Source: an uncultured Oscillospiraceae bacterium (GTDB lineage: Bacteria > Bacillota > Clostridia > Oscillospirales > Oscillospiraceae). From it: 7,284 nt of DNA. Shown in pieces: positions 1 through 5,963 of the stretch (within the stretch, counting starts at the first letter, position 1; each line of letters opens with the position of its first letter). Location of the stretch: assembly GCA_947624465.1 (NCBI GenBank), contig CANQKJ010000111.1, positions 1-7,284 on the forward strand. The letters are read 5' to 3'. Below the pieces are notes generated by a model. It was not told the origin of the DNA and did not search any database. It saw only the letters and a list, made by a program, of their open reading frames with translations. Both the position numbers and the translations under genes were made by a program.

Positions 1-633
1 GTGGAGTCCTCCCGGGAGGACTTTCTCACCTCGGTGGACGCCCTCATCGCCCACCTGCGGGCAAGGCCGCCCTGCCGGCTCTGCTATGTATTCGGCACCG
101 GGAGCTTCCGCGCCCAGTTGGAGGAGGCGGGGATCCCTGTCACTGACAAGCGCTCCGATGAGGTGGACTGCCTGCTCATCGGCTTCGACACCGAGCTGAC
201 CTTTCAGAAGCTGGAGGACGCCTGCATCCTGCTGAACCGTGGGGTGGACTTCATCGCCACCAACCCGGACTGGGTGTGCCCCACCTGGTACGGGTCCGTG
301 CCCGACTGCGGCAGCGTGTGCGAGATGCTGCGGCGGGCCACCGGACGGCGGCCCCTGGTCATCGGGAAGCCCCAGCCTGCCATGGTGGAGCTGGCTGTAA
401 GGCGGACTGGCTTTACAGAGAAACAGACCCTGGTGGTGGGGGACAGGCTGTATACCGACGTTGCCGCCGGGGCAAACGCCGGGGTGGACACCGCCTTCGT
501 CCTCTCCGGCGAGGGGACGCTGGCCGACCTGGAGGCCAGCCCGGTGAAGCCCGCCTGGGTGTTCGACGACATCGCCGCCCTCCACGCCGCCTGGGCGGGG
601 GAGGATCGTCCGGCAAAGGGGGAGAGAGAATGA
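1..633 (+). CDS. HAD-IIA family (NagD/AraL-like) sugar-phosphate or phosphoester phosphatase, 5' partial
   Basis: The reading frame is open at the left edge, and the 210 visible residues are the C-terminal three quarters of a HAD subfamily IIA hydrolase. These are cytoplasmic Mg2+-dependent phosphatases acting on small phosphoesters such as sugar phosphates, p-nitrophenyl phosphate or glycerol phosphate. Visible are the cap domain (about 25-110) with the family-typical IATNPD (85-90), the motif III lysine in IGKPQP (K123), and motif IV VVGDRLYTDVAAG (D148, D153 for metal). The nucleophile motif DxDGT and motif II must lie in roughly 55-75 residues upstream of the window, since family members are about 260-280 residues. 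The GTG at base 1 is therefore an internal codon, not the start. The stop overlaps the next gene's start (ATGA, 630-633), which implies translational coupling. Substrate cannot be told from sequence; with an acetyltransferase and a permease downstream, a role in clearing a phosphorylated sugar by-product, as proposed for AraL, is an inference. Confidence 0.9.
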   Translation: MESSREDFLTSVDALIAHLRARPPCRLCYVFGTGSFRAQLEEAGIPVTDKRSDEVDCLLIGFDTELTFQKLEDACILLNRGVDFIATNPDWVCPTWYGSVPDCGSVCEMLRRATGRRPLVIGKPQPAMVELAVRRTGFTEKQTLVVGDRLYTDVAAGANAGVDTAFVLSGEGTLADLEASPVKPAWVFDDIAALHAAWAGEDRPAKGERE

Positions 634-1271
634 CCAACGCGGAGCGCAGGGACCGGGGAATGGTCTATATCGGCGACGAGCAGGTCTTCGCGGAGATGGC
701 GGAGTGCAAGAAGAAGCTGAAAAAGCTGAACGGGCTGGACCGCTGGGAGTATGAGCAGATCAACGCCGCCGCCAAAGAGGTCATCCCGGACTCCGAGAAT
801 CTGTTCGTGGTCCCGCCCTTTTACTGCGAGTACGGCACCCACATCAGGACCGGGCGGAACTTTTTCGCCAACTACAACTGCGTCCTCATCGACGTGGCCC
901 CCATCGTCATTGGCGACAACTGTATGTTTGGACCCAATGTGTCCGTCTACACGGCGGGGCACCCCGTCCATCCCGCCACCCGGAACAGCGGCTACGAGTA
1001 CGGCAAAGGGGTGGTCATCGGGGACAACGTGTGGATCGGCGGCAGCGTCACCATCGTGCCGGGGGTGCGTATCGGCAGCGATATTGTCATCGGCGCGGGG
1101 AGCGTCGTCACCTCCGATATCCCGGACATGGTGGTCGCCGCGGGGAATCCCTGCCGGGTGATCCGGCAGATTACCGACCAGGACCGCCGGTACTCCTATA
1201 AGCGGGAACTGATCGACGACGAGGTATGGAAGCTCATCTCCGCCGGCGGCGGGGAGCTGTTTTGGAAATAA
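630..1271 (+). CDS. Hexapeptide-repeat sugar O-acetyltransferase (maltose/galactoside acetyltransferase type)
   Basis: This is a 213-residue protein of the LacA/Maa family, which transfers acetyl from acetyl-CoA to the 6-hydroxyl of a sugar or thiogalactoside. The N-terminal helical Mac domain (about 10-60; GDEQVFAEMAECKKKLKKLN) precedes a left-handed beta-helix made of [I/V]-G-x-x hexapeptide repeats (about 72-190). Catalytic-site features are visible: NYNC (81-84), the likely catalytic base H111 in AGHPVHP, and the VWIGGSVTIVPG and VAAGNPCRVIR strings typical of the family. A charged tail of about 25 residues (DRRYSYKRELIDDEVW) closes the protein. Length matches the usual 185-215. The start at 630 is chosen because it overlaps the previous stop (ATGA) and has GGGGGAGAGA just upstream; longer readings into the upstream gene are not credible. 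It acts in the cytosol, probably detoxifying non-metabolised sugars. The exact acceptor sugar is unknown. Confidence 0.93.
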   Translation: MTNAERRDRGMVYIGDEQVFAEMAECKKKLKKLNGLDRWEYEQINAAAKEVIPDSENLFVVPPFYCEYGTHIRTGRNFFANYNCVLIDVAPIVIGDNCMFGPNVSVYTAGHPVHPATRNSGYEYGKGVVIGDNVWIGGSVTIVPGVRIGSDIVIGAGSVVTSDIPDMVVAAGNPCRVIRQITDQDRRYSYKRELIDDEVWKLISAGGGELFWK

Positions 1272-1329
1272 GCGCATCCTGTGACCGGCCGTTCCGCCCC
1301 ATCCACCCATTCTGAGAGAGGAGAAATGT

Positions 1330-2676
1330 ATGGATCCCAACAAGCTGAACAACAAACGCACCATCCTGGTGGGCCTGGCCTTCCTGTCCATCAGCGCCTT
1401 CTGGCAGATGTACGACAACGTGATCCAGCTGATCCTGGGCGACACCTTCCACCTGAACGAGACCATCTCCGGCGTCATCATGGCGGCGGACAACGTGCTG
1501 GCCCTGTTCCTGCTGCCCCTGTTCGGCGGCCTGTCCGACCGCACCAAACCCGGCAAACTGGGCCGCCGCACCCCCTACATCCTGGCGGGCACCGCCGGCG
1601 CGGTGATTTTGATGAACATCCTGCCCATCCTGGACAACAGCTACGCCGCCGAGGCCGCCCCCTACAAGTTCGTGTCCTTCGTGGTGGTCCTGGGCCTGCT
1701 GCTCATCGCCATGGGCGTCTACCGCTCCCCCGCCGTGGCCCTCATGCCCGACGTGACCCCCAAGCCCCTGCGCTCCCGGGGAAACGCCATCATCAATCTG
1801 ATGGGCGCCGTGGGCGGCATCATCTATCTGGCCATCGCCGCCGTCATGTACCCCACCTCCAAGGTGGAGGGGCTGGAGCACGTGAACTATCAGCCCCTGT
1901 TCCTGATCGTGTCCGCCATCATGGCGGTGGCGGTGATCGTGCTGCTTATCACCATCCGGGAGCCCAAACTGGCCGCCGAGAACCAGGCGCTGGAGGCTCA
2001 GCACCCCGAGTGGAACCTGGCGGAGGACGACGGCTCCGGCCATGAGGAGCTGCCCGCCCCGGTGAAGCGGAGCCTGGGCTTCCTGCTGGCCTCCATCGCC
2101 CTGTGGTTCATCGGCTACAACGGCGTCACCACCTGGTTCACCCGGTACATCGGCGAGGTCATGGGCGAGGGCCTGGGCGGGGCCTCCACCTGCCTGCTGG
2201 TGGCCACCGCCGGAGCCATCGTCAGCTACATCCCCATCGGCATCGTGGCCTCCAAGATCGGCCGGAAAAAGACCATCCAGGCGGGGGTCATCCTGCTGGC
2301 GGCCATGTTCCTGGCGGGGGGCTTACTTACCACCCTGTTCGACACCATCGTCCCCATCATGTTCGTGGCCTTCGCCGCCGTGGGCCTGGCCTGGGCGGCC
2401 ATCAACGTGAACTCCCTGCCTATGGTGGTGGAGATGTGCAGGGGCTCCGACGTGGGCAAGTTCACCGGCTACTACTACACCGCCTCCATGGCGGCCCAGG
2501 TGGTCACCCCCGCCCTGGCAGGGACCCTGATGCGGGCCATCGGCTACTGGGTGCTGTTCCCCTACGCCGCCTTCTTCGTGGCGTGCAGCTTCGTCACCAT
2601 GCACTTTGTGAAGCACGGGGACGTGAAGGTCAAGGCCAAGAAGGGATTGGAAGCTTTTGAAGATATGGACGACTGA
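1330..2676 (+). CDS. MFS transporter, SLC45/sugar:cation symporter-like permease
   Basis: A 448-residue inner-membrane protein with twelve predicted helices in two halves, separated by a hydrophilic central loop (about 212-245, EPKLAAENQALEAQHPEW region). The loop between helices 2 and 3 carries GGLSDRTKPGKLGRRTPYIL (66-85), the MFS motif A variant seen in SLC45-like and related sugar/cation symporters. The corresponding loop in the second half is ASKIGRKKTIQ. Early helix 1 has FWQMYDN, also common in this group. Such permeases usually import di- or monosaccharides with H+ or Na+; the substrate here cannot be assigned. AGAGGAG at 1317-1323 lies 6 bases before the ATG at 1330; an ATG at 1326 is out of frame. 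The gene follows the acetyltransferase by 58 bases with no terminator visible, so it is probably cotranscribed. The stop codon lies within the arm of an inverted repeat (2673-2700). Confidence 0.92.
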   Translation: MDPNKLNNKRTILVGLAFLSISAFWQMYDNVIQLILGDTFHLNETISGVIMAADNVLALFLLPLFGGLSDRTKPGKLGRRTPYILAGTAGAVILMNILPILDNSYAAEAAPYKFVSFVVVLGLLLIAMGVYRSPAVALMPDVTPKPLRSRGNAIINLMGAVGGIIYLAIAAVMYPTSKVEGLEHVNYQPLFLIVSAIMAVAVIVLLITIREPKLAAENQALEAQHPEWNLAEDDGSGHEELPAPVKRSLGFLLASIALWFIGYNGVTTWFTRYIGEVMGEGLGGASTCLLVATAGAIVSYIPIGIVASKIGRKKTIQAGVILLAAMFLAGGLLTTLFDTIVPIMFVAFAAVGLAWAAINVNSLPMVVEMCRGSDVGKFTGYYYTASMAAQVVTPALAGTLMRAIGYWVLFPYAAFFVACSFVTMHFVKHGDVKVKAKKGLEAFEDMDD

Positions 2677-2700
2677 CTTTTTCCGACAAGAAAAAGTCAG
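2673..2700 (+). repeat. Perfect 11-bp inverted repeat over the permease stop codon (possible 3'-end hairpin)
   Basis: The arms CTGACTTTTTC (2673-2683) and GAAAAAGTCAG (2690-2700) are exactly complementary and enclose a 6-base loop CGACAA. The left arm includes the TGA stop of the permease gene (2674-2676). It could end or stabilise the mRNA of the upstream operon, but it is not a classical intrinsic terminator: the T run is inside the 5' arm, and the bases after the stem are CAAAAAGAAC rather than a T tract. On the other strand no T tract follows the stem either. Confidence 0.6.
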
Positions 2701-2787
2701 CAAAAAGAACTTTATACCGCTTCCTCCGTGGCCTGTTCGCCAGTGCTGCGACGGCGACGGGCGGGGTGCGAGATCGAGGCGATCACT

Positions 2788-3618
2788 ATGAAAAAGCACA
2801 GTTTATTGCGGGCCGCCCTGATGGCCCCGGCCGCCGCCGCGGGGGCCTATCTGCTGTCCCTCCGGGGCAGGAAGGACCACCCCGCCTGGGCGGTGCTGGA
2901 GCGATACCGCTACGCCCACCGGGGCCTCCACGACAGGGAACACGGCGTCCCCGAGAACTCCCTGGCCGCCTTCCGCCGGGCGGTGGAGCGCGGCTTCGGC
3001 GCGGAGCTGGACGTCCACCTGACAAAAGACGGCCGCCTGGCCGTCATCCACGACGACTCCCTGCTCCGCACCGCCGGGGCGGACGTAAGGGCGTCTGAGT
3101 CCACGGCGGAGGAGCTGTCCCGGTACCGCCTGGAGGGCACCGACGAGCGCATCCCCTTCCTGGAGGAGGTGCTGCCTCTCTTCGAGGGAAAGACGCCCCT
3201 CATCGTGGAGCTGAAGGTGGACGGGAACAACGACGCCCTCTGCCAGGCCGCCTGTGAGATGCTGGACAAATTCGATGTGGACTACTGCGTCGAGTCCTTC
3301 CACCCCGGCGCGGTGCGCTGGCTGAAGGAGCATCGGCCCGATATCTGCCGGGGCCAGCTCAGCGAGAACTTTTTGAAAAGCAAGGGCACCAATATGGGCG
3401 CTTTCGCCGACTTCGCCATGACCCATCTGCTGTTGGACTTCGCCACCCTGCCCGACTTCATCGCCTACGACTGGCATGGCCGGGAGGGGCTGTCCCCCCG
3501 GCTGGCCCGGAAGCTCTGGGGCGTCCGGGAGGTGAGCTGGACCGTCCGGGACCGGGAGACCATGGAGCGGCTGGAGGCGGAGGGCAGCCTCATCATCTTT
3601 GAGAATTTCATCCCGTGA
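2788..3618 (+). CDS. Glycerophosphodiester phosphodiesterase (GDPD family), N-terminal membrane anchor
   Basis: A 276-residue GDPD-family TIM-barrel enzyme that hydrolyses glycerophosphodiesters to glycerol-3-phosphate and an alcohol. Visible key residues are the catalytic pair H44 (in YAHRGLHD) and H88 (in VIHDD), R45, ENSLAAF (56-62), the metal ligands E73 and D75 in ELDVHLTKDG, and E141/K143 in IVELK. The C-terminal SWTVRD and IIFENF strings are also typical. Residues 4-25 form one hydrophobic segment after MKK, read as a signal anchor or single helix, so the domain is probably outside the membrane or membrane-tethered. The ATG at 2788 is preferred because GAGG at 2776-2779 is well placed and MKK plus a hydrophobic stretch is a natural N-terminus; an in-frame GTG at 2728 would add 20 residues without support. 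It stands 111 bases after the permease with no clear promoter seen, and ends at a strong terminator. G3P release connects it to the glpP operon nearby. Confidence 0.93.
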   Translation: MKKHSLLRAALMAPAAAAGAYLLSLRGRKDHPAWAVLERYRYAHRGLHDREHGVPENSLAAFRRAVERGFGAELDVHLTKDGRLAVIHDDSLLRTAGADVRASESTAEELSRYRLEGTDERIPFLEEVLPLFEGKTPLIVELKVDGNNDALCQAACEMLDKFDVDYCVESFHPGAVRWLKEHRPDICRGQLSENFLKSKGTNMGAFADFAMTHLLLDFATLPDFIAYDWHGREGLSPRLARKLWGVREVSWTVRDRETMERLEAEGSLIIFENFIP

Positions 3619-3635
3619 GTGGTGACGGATAAAAG

Positions 3636-3669
3636 GAGAGCGCCGGGGCCATAAGGCCCTGGCGCTCTC
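3636..3669. terminator. Bidirectional intrinsic terminator between convergent genes
   Basis: The arms GAGAGCGCCGGGGCC (3636-3650) and GGCCCTGGCGCTCTC (3655-3669) form a 15-bp stem with one G-U pair and an ATAA tetraloop. Reading the minus strand, the stem is followed by CTTTTATCC, a proper short U tract, so it terminates the hydrolase gene whose stop lies about 20 bases before it. Reading the plus strand, the tail ATCAATTCTTACT is weaker, but this stem is still the only stop signal seen after the phosphodiesterase. Confidence 0.88.
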
Positions 3670-3688
3670 ATCAATTCTTACTAAAGTA

Positions 3689-5563
3689 TCAATACAGATA
3701 ATCAGGCAGCATCATGACAGCCGTGCTGAAGATTGTAGTGATCGTGCCAAATACCACGGGGCCGACAAAGACGTTATGTGTCTTCTTGTAGATGACCCGG
3801 TTAATGATGGTACCGGCGATGGCTGTGGGAATGAACAGCAGACAGGTAGTAAAGTATTTCCACCTCATAAAGTTATTCAGACCGGCGCCAGTGGTGTACA
3901 GTTTCGCGTAATGAATCGCAAGGACAACAACAAGGCCCAGAATATTCAGAATAACGCACAGAGCGAGATTGACCTTTTCGCTCATACCTTTGACGCGGTT
4001 GAATGCATTCATGTTCATGGAGTTGACGCACCAGAAGAAAATGAAGAAAGGCGCATAGCGCATACACAACAGCAGATGGTCCCAGGTCATGACAGGGAAG
4101 GTGAGGTCCTGGAAGCGGAAGTCGACCTTAAGGGTGTATTGTGCGAAGCATACCACCAGGTAGCAGAGCACAAATACGAGAACCGCCAGAATGATTGTCT
4201 TGATTGCGTTGACCACGCTGGCATAAACGCCGACGCTGCGCATCGTAATACCATTCCTTTTATGGACCAGGAAATAGAGCAGCAAGCATACGACCAGGGC
4301 GATAAGGGCGTTCATAGTCAACCAGAAGACGATGCTGTTTTGCCACGCATTGATAAACCAGGTGTTCAGGCCGGGGTTCCCGTTTAAGTTCAGAAATTTA
4401 TTGGTGGTCTGACCGAAGGAAACGGCGGTCAAAGGCAACAGAAAGCCCAGCGCAAGCGGGGGAAGAATCAGCAGGAGTTTTTGACCGATCGTTTTGACTT
4501 CGACCTGGGGTTCGCCATTTTCATCGGGCTTCTGTTTTAAAGAGGCAAAGAATTCTGTGTCCATCAGAAGAAGAGCAATCGGTGCAATGATCAGAAGAAT
4601 GCCAACAAATCCAAGCGCCGCAAAGAAGAGGTGCAGATTGACATTGCTGCTTTCCGCAGGGATGGGGTTGGGGGCCCCAATTGTTTGATCGAAGTATTTC
4701 ACACAGTCGCGGATACCTGCTTTGGAAAGCAATCCGGTGGCATGGGTCATATACTCGGAATTATAGACGATGCGGGAAGTCCCGTCCTCAACGCTGCCAT
4801 AGATTTTCCCGATTTCTACCTTGACATTGGGATCGGTCAGATCTTCCTCGGAGAACGTACCGGGGACACCGAGATTGATAAACTCTTTCATCTCGGGTTT
4901 GACTGACAAATCACCGGGCAGATAGCCATCCACATGGGTGAAGTTGTTAGCATAAGGACTCCTGGAACCGGCATTAAATCCAACGTTGATGCCGGTAGCA
5001 AAGCCGTCCATAGGCAAAAAGCGCGGATCGATGATCAGAGCCGCAGCCACGCGCTTGACATAGGTATCGGGGGTCTCCCGCTGTTCCACGCCATATTGCA
5101 TCATGGTGTCATAAACGTTGTTGCCGCCCTTTGAGAAACCGGCGATACCGATTTTTGCATTGTCGACGTAGTCCAAATTATAGTAGACATAATCGACCAA
5201 ATCGTATACGCCGAAAGCCACGGTAGAGGCACTCAGGACGGGAGAAGACATACCGGCAGCGGTTATATCCAATGCAAAGACTACATAACCTCTCCGGGAA
5301 AGTTCCATGGCATAATCCTGATGGGATTGGAGTGTACTGTCGTTGCCGTGGCTAAAGATGATTGCCGGAGCCGGAGTGTCCACAGTGGCAGTCTGGGGAC
5401 GATACTCATATACATGGATTGTCTCGCCGCTGGGAATCGCCAGATTCAATTCATTGATTTTTACTGTGCCACCGGAAGTCAGAAACGCATGGCTGACAAA
5501 CATACTGATGATGCAAAAGACCAGTCCGATAGCAAGAACAATGATGGGTTTGCTTTTTTTCAT
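3689..5563 (-). CDS. Membrane-bound alpha/beta hydrolase with eight-helix C-terminal membrane domain
   Basis: A 624-residue protein. Residues 1-6 are basic and 7-28 form a membrane helix or uncleaved signal anchor. Residues about 30-300 form an alpha/beta-hydrolase domain: IIFSHGND (68-75, oxyanion region), RGYVVFALD (91-99), the nucleophile elbow GFSKGG with S144, and a likely catalytic histidine H274 in MTHAT. The acid is uncertain (D179 or a residue near 240-260). Eight further hydrophobic segments lie near 309-333, 360-382, 409-433, 453-475, 496-514, 532-552, 571-591 and 598-620. Basic loops (HKRNG, NRVKG, NRVIYKK) fall on the side predicted to be cytoplasmic, which places the hydrolase outside. 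AGGGAGGA ends 7 bases before the ATG. Hydrolase chemistry on an ester, lipid or acyl chain at the outer membrane face is an inference; I do not know a named family member with a proven substrate. Base composition is clearly lower in GC than the neighbouring genes, suggesting transfer. It is monocistronic, with its own promoter and terminator. Confidence 0.85.
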   Translation of the reverse strand: MKKSKPIIVLAIGLVFCIISMFVSHAFLTSGGTVKINELNLAIPSGETIHVYEYRPQTATVDTPAPAIIFSHGNDSTLQSHQDYAMELSRRGYVVFALDITAAGMSSPVLSASTVAFGVYDLVDYVYYNLDYVDNAKIGIAGFSKGGNNVYDTMMQYGVEQRETPDTYVKRVAAALIIDPRFLPMDGFATGINVGFNAGSRSPYANNFTHVDGYLPGDLSVKPEMKEFINLGVPGTFSEEDLTDPNVKVEIGKIYGSVEDGTSRIVYNSEYMTHATGLLSKAGIRDCVKYFDQTIGAPNPIPAESSNVNLHLFFAALGFVGILLIIAPIALLLMDTEFFASLKQKPDENGEPQVEVKTIGQKLLLILPPLALGFLLPLTAVSFGQTTNKFLNLNGNPGLNTWFINAWQNSIVFWLTMNALIALVVCLLLYFLVHKRNGITMRSVGVYASVVNAIKTIILAVLVFVLCYLVVCFAQYTLKVDFRFQDLTFPVMTWDHLLLCMRYAPFFIFFWCVNSMNMNAFNRVKGMSEKVNLALCVILNILGLVVVLAIHYAKLYTTGAGLNNFMRWKYFTTCLLFIPTAIAGTIINRVIYKKTHNVFVGPVVFGTITTIFSTAVMMLPDYLY

Positions 5564-5637
5564 AATTTAATCCTCCCTTTTTGATCGATACGTTATTCCT
5601 CTAAAATTGTTTGCCACACCCCCAAAGCATAAAACAA

Positions 5638-5665
5638 GAGCGCAACGACAAAAGCCGTCACGCTC
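5638..5665 (-). promoter_or_regulatory. Leader hairpin with U-rich tail in the hydrolase 5' UTR (attenuator-like)
   Basis: In the minus-strand transcript, GAGCGUGACGGC and GUCGUUGCGCUC pair over 12 positions (three of them G-U) around a UUUU tetraloop, and are followed by UUGUUUUAUGCUUU. This has the form of an intrinsic terminator, but it lies after the gene's promoter and about 75 bases before its start codon. It could attenuate expression or be a simple leader hairpin. On the plus strand the wobble pairs become mismatches, so the structure belongs to the minus transcript. Confidence 0.5.
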
Positions 5666-5695
5666 GTCTCTAAAACTCAATGAGCCGGTATCCAT

Positions 5696-5716
5696 TTGTG
5701 CAATGCCATTATACAA
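5696..5716. promoter_or_regulatory. Dyad overlapping the hydrolase -10 box (candidate operator)
   Basis: TTGTGCAATG (5696-5705) and CATTATACAA (5707-5716) are inverted copies matching at 8 of 10 positions around a central C. The dyad covers the -10 hexamer and the expected transcription start of the minus-strand promoter, the usual place for a repressor site. The regulator is not identified. Confidence 0.4.
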
Positions 5717-5736
5717 TTTCCTCATATTACTGTCAA
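5708..5736 (-). promoter_or_regulatory. Perfect-consensus sigma-70/SigA promoter of the hydrolase gene
   Basis: On the minus strand TTGACA (5736-5731) and TATAAT (5713-5708) are separated by exactly 17 bases (5730-5714). Both hexamers and the spacing match the housekeeping consensus. Transcription should start near 5701, giving a leader of about 138 bases before the ATG at 5563. Confidence 0.85.
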
Positions 5737-5741
5737 GCCCT

Positions 5742-5771
5742 CAAAATGATTTTGTCGAGATTTGACAAAAT
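5742..5771. promoter_or_regulatory. Cluster of CAAAAT/ATTTTG half-sites with a perfect 8-bp dyad
   Basis: ATTTTGTC (5749-5756) and GACAAAAT (5764-5771) are perfect inverted copies 7 bases apart. A third half-site, CAAAAT at 5742-5747, forms a second dyad with ATTTTG at 5749-5754. The cluster lies just upstream of the minus-strand -35 box and between the two divergent promoters, so it is a candidate protein-binding site, though AT-rich DNA makes such dyads more likely by chance. Confidence 0.4.
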
Positions 5772-5783
5772 TGCTTGTCGCTT

Positions 5784-5801
5784 TTTGGAAGACTTTCCAA
5801 A
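5784..5801. repeat. 7-bp inverted repeat TTTGGAA-GACT-TTCCAAA
   Basis: Perfect arms at 5784-5790 and 5795-5801 around four bases lie about 20 bases upstream of the proposed glpP -35 box. No T tract follows the stem itself on either strand, so a binding site is more likely than a terminator. Function unknown. Confidence 0.35.
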
Positions 5802-5821
5802 GAAAAACTTGGCCGGGCCCC

Positions 5822-5850
5822 TTGCAATTTCCAGCCAGGTCTGGTATCAT
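5822..5850 (+). promoter_or_regulatory. Probable promoter of the glpP operon
   Basis: TTGCAA (5822-5827) and TATCAT (5845-5850) are 17 bases apart, and TGG directly before the -10 gives an extended -10 element (TGnTATCAT). The expected start is near 5857, leaving a leader of about 106 bases before glpP. The palindrome TGGATATCCA (5861-5870) lies just past the start. The -35 match is only moderate, so the promoter is a prediction. Confidence 0.55.
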
Positions 5851-5889
5851 AAAAAAGAACTGGATATCCATGTGCGGAGTATTTGAGAG

Positions 5890-5934
5890 GCGCAGGGCAA
5901 CATAGAGCGGTTGCTTTGCGCACTTTTTGTTCTT
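5890..5934 (+). terminator. Leader intrinsic terminator upstream of glpP (candidate GlpP antitermination target)
   Basis: GCGCAGGGCAAC (5890-5901) pairs with GTTGCTTTGCGC (5910-5921) in a 12-bp stem, two pairs being G-U, with an 8-base loop ATAGAGCG; then comes AC and the tract TTTTTGTTCTT (5924-5934). This is a standard intrinsic terminator, placed between the predicted promoter and the glpP start codon. In Bacillus subtilis, GlpP with glycerol-3-phosphate permits read-through of a leader terminator before glpD, so a similar control of this operon by its own product is likely. GTGCG (5872-5876) could pair with CGCAC (5919-5923) as a weak competing structure. No minus-strand gene ends here, so the hairpin does not serve as another gene's 3' end. 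Confidence 0.75.
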
Positions 5935-5963
5935 GTACCCTTTGCGTGGAAAGAGAGGCTGAA

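Noticed and set aside
204..1571. A 455-codon minus-strand frame across three plus-strand genes
   Set aside because: It is a shadow of high-GC coding DNA: low-complexity, rich in Arg, Gly, Pro and His, and opposite to well-supported genes.
2728..2787. A 20-residue N-terminal extension of the phosphodiesterase
   Set aside because: The extension is arginine-rich and unlike the family, while the ATG at 2788 gives MKK plus a hydrophobic anchor and has GAGG upstream.
3776..4387. A 203-codon plus-strand frame inside the hydrolase gene
   Set aside because: The minus strand encodes a protein with clear catalytic motifs and membrane helices; the plus-strand product is polar with no domain and no upstream signals.
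5762..5790. TTGACA at 5762-5767 as the -35 of a plus-strand promoter
   Set aside because: No -10-like hexamer lies 16-18 bases downstream (the sequence there is TTTTTG/GGAAGA); the pair at 5822/5845 is better, and this TTGACA is part of the dyad.
5680..5886. A 68-codon plus-strand reading frame in the divergent intergenic region
   Set aside because: No ribosome binding site, it crosses both predicted promoters and the dyads, and the protein resembles nothing recognisable.
5883..5963. An upstream TTG start adding 27 residues to GlpP
   Set aside because: It would translate the terminator stem and T tract, adds residues absent from the family, and lacks a Shine-Dalgarno site; the ATG at 5964 has one.
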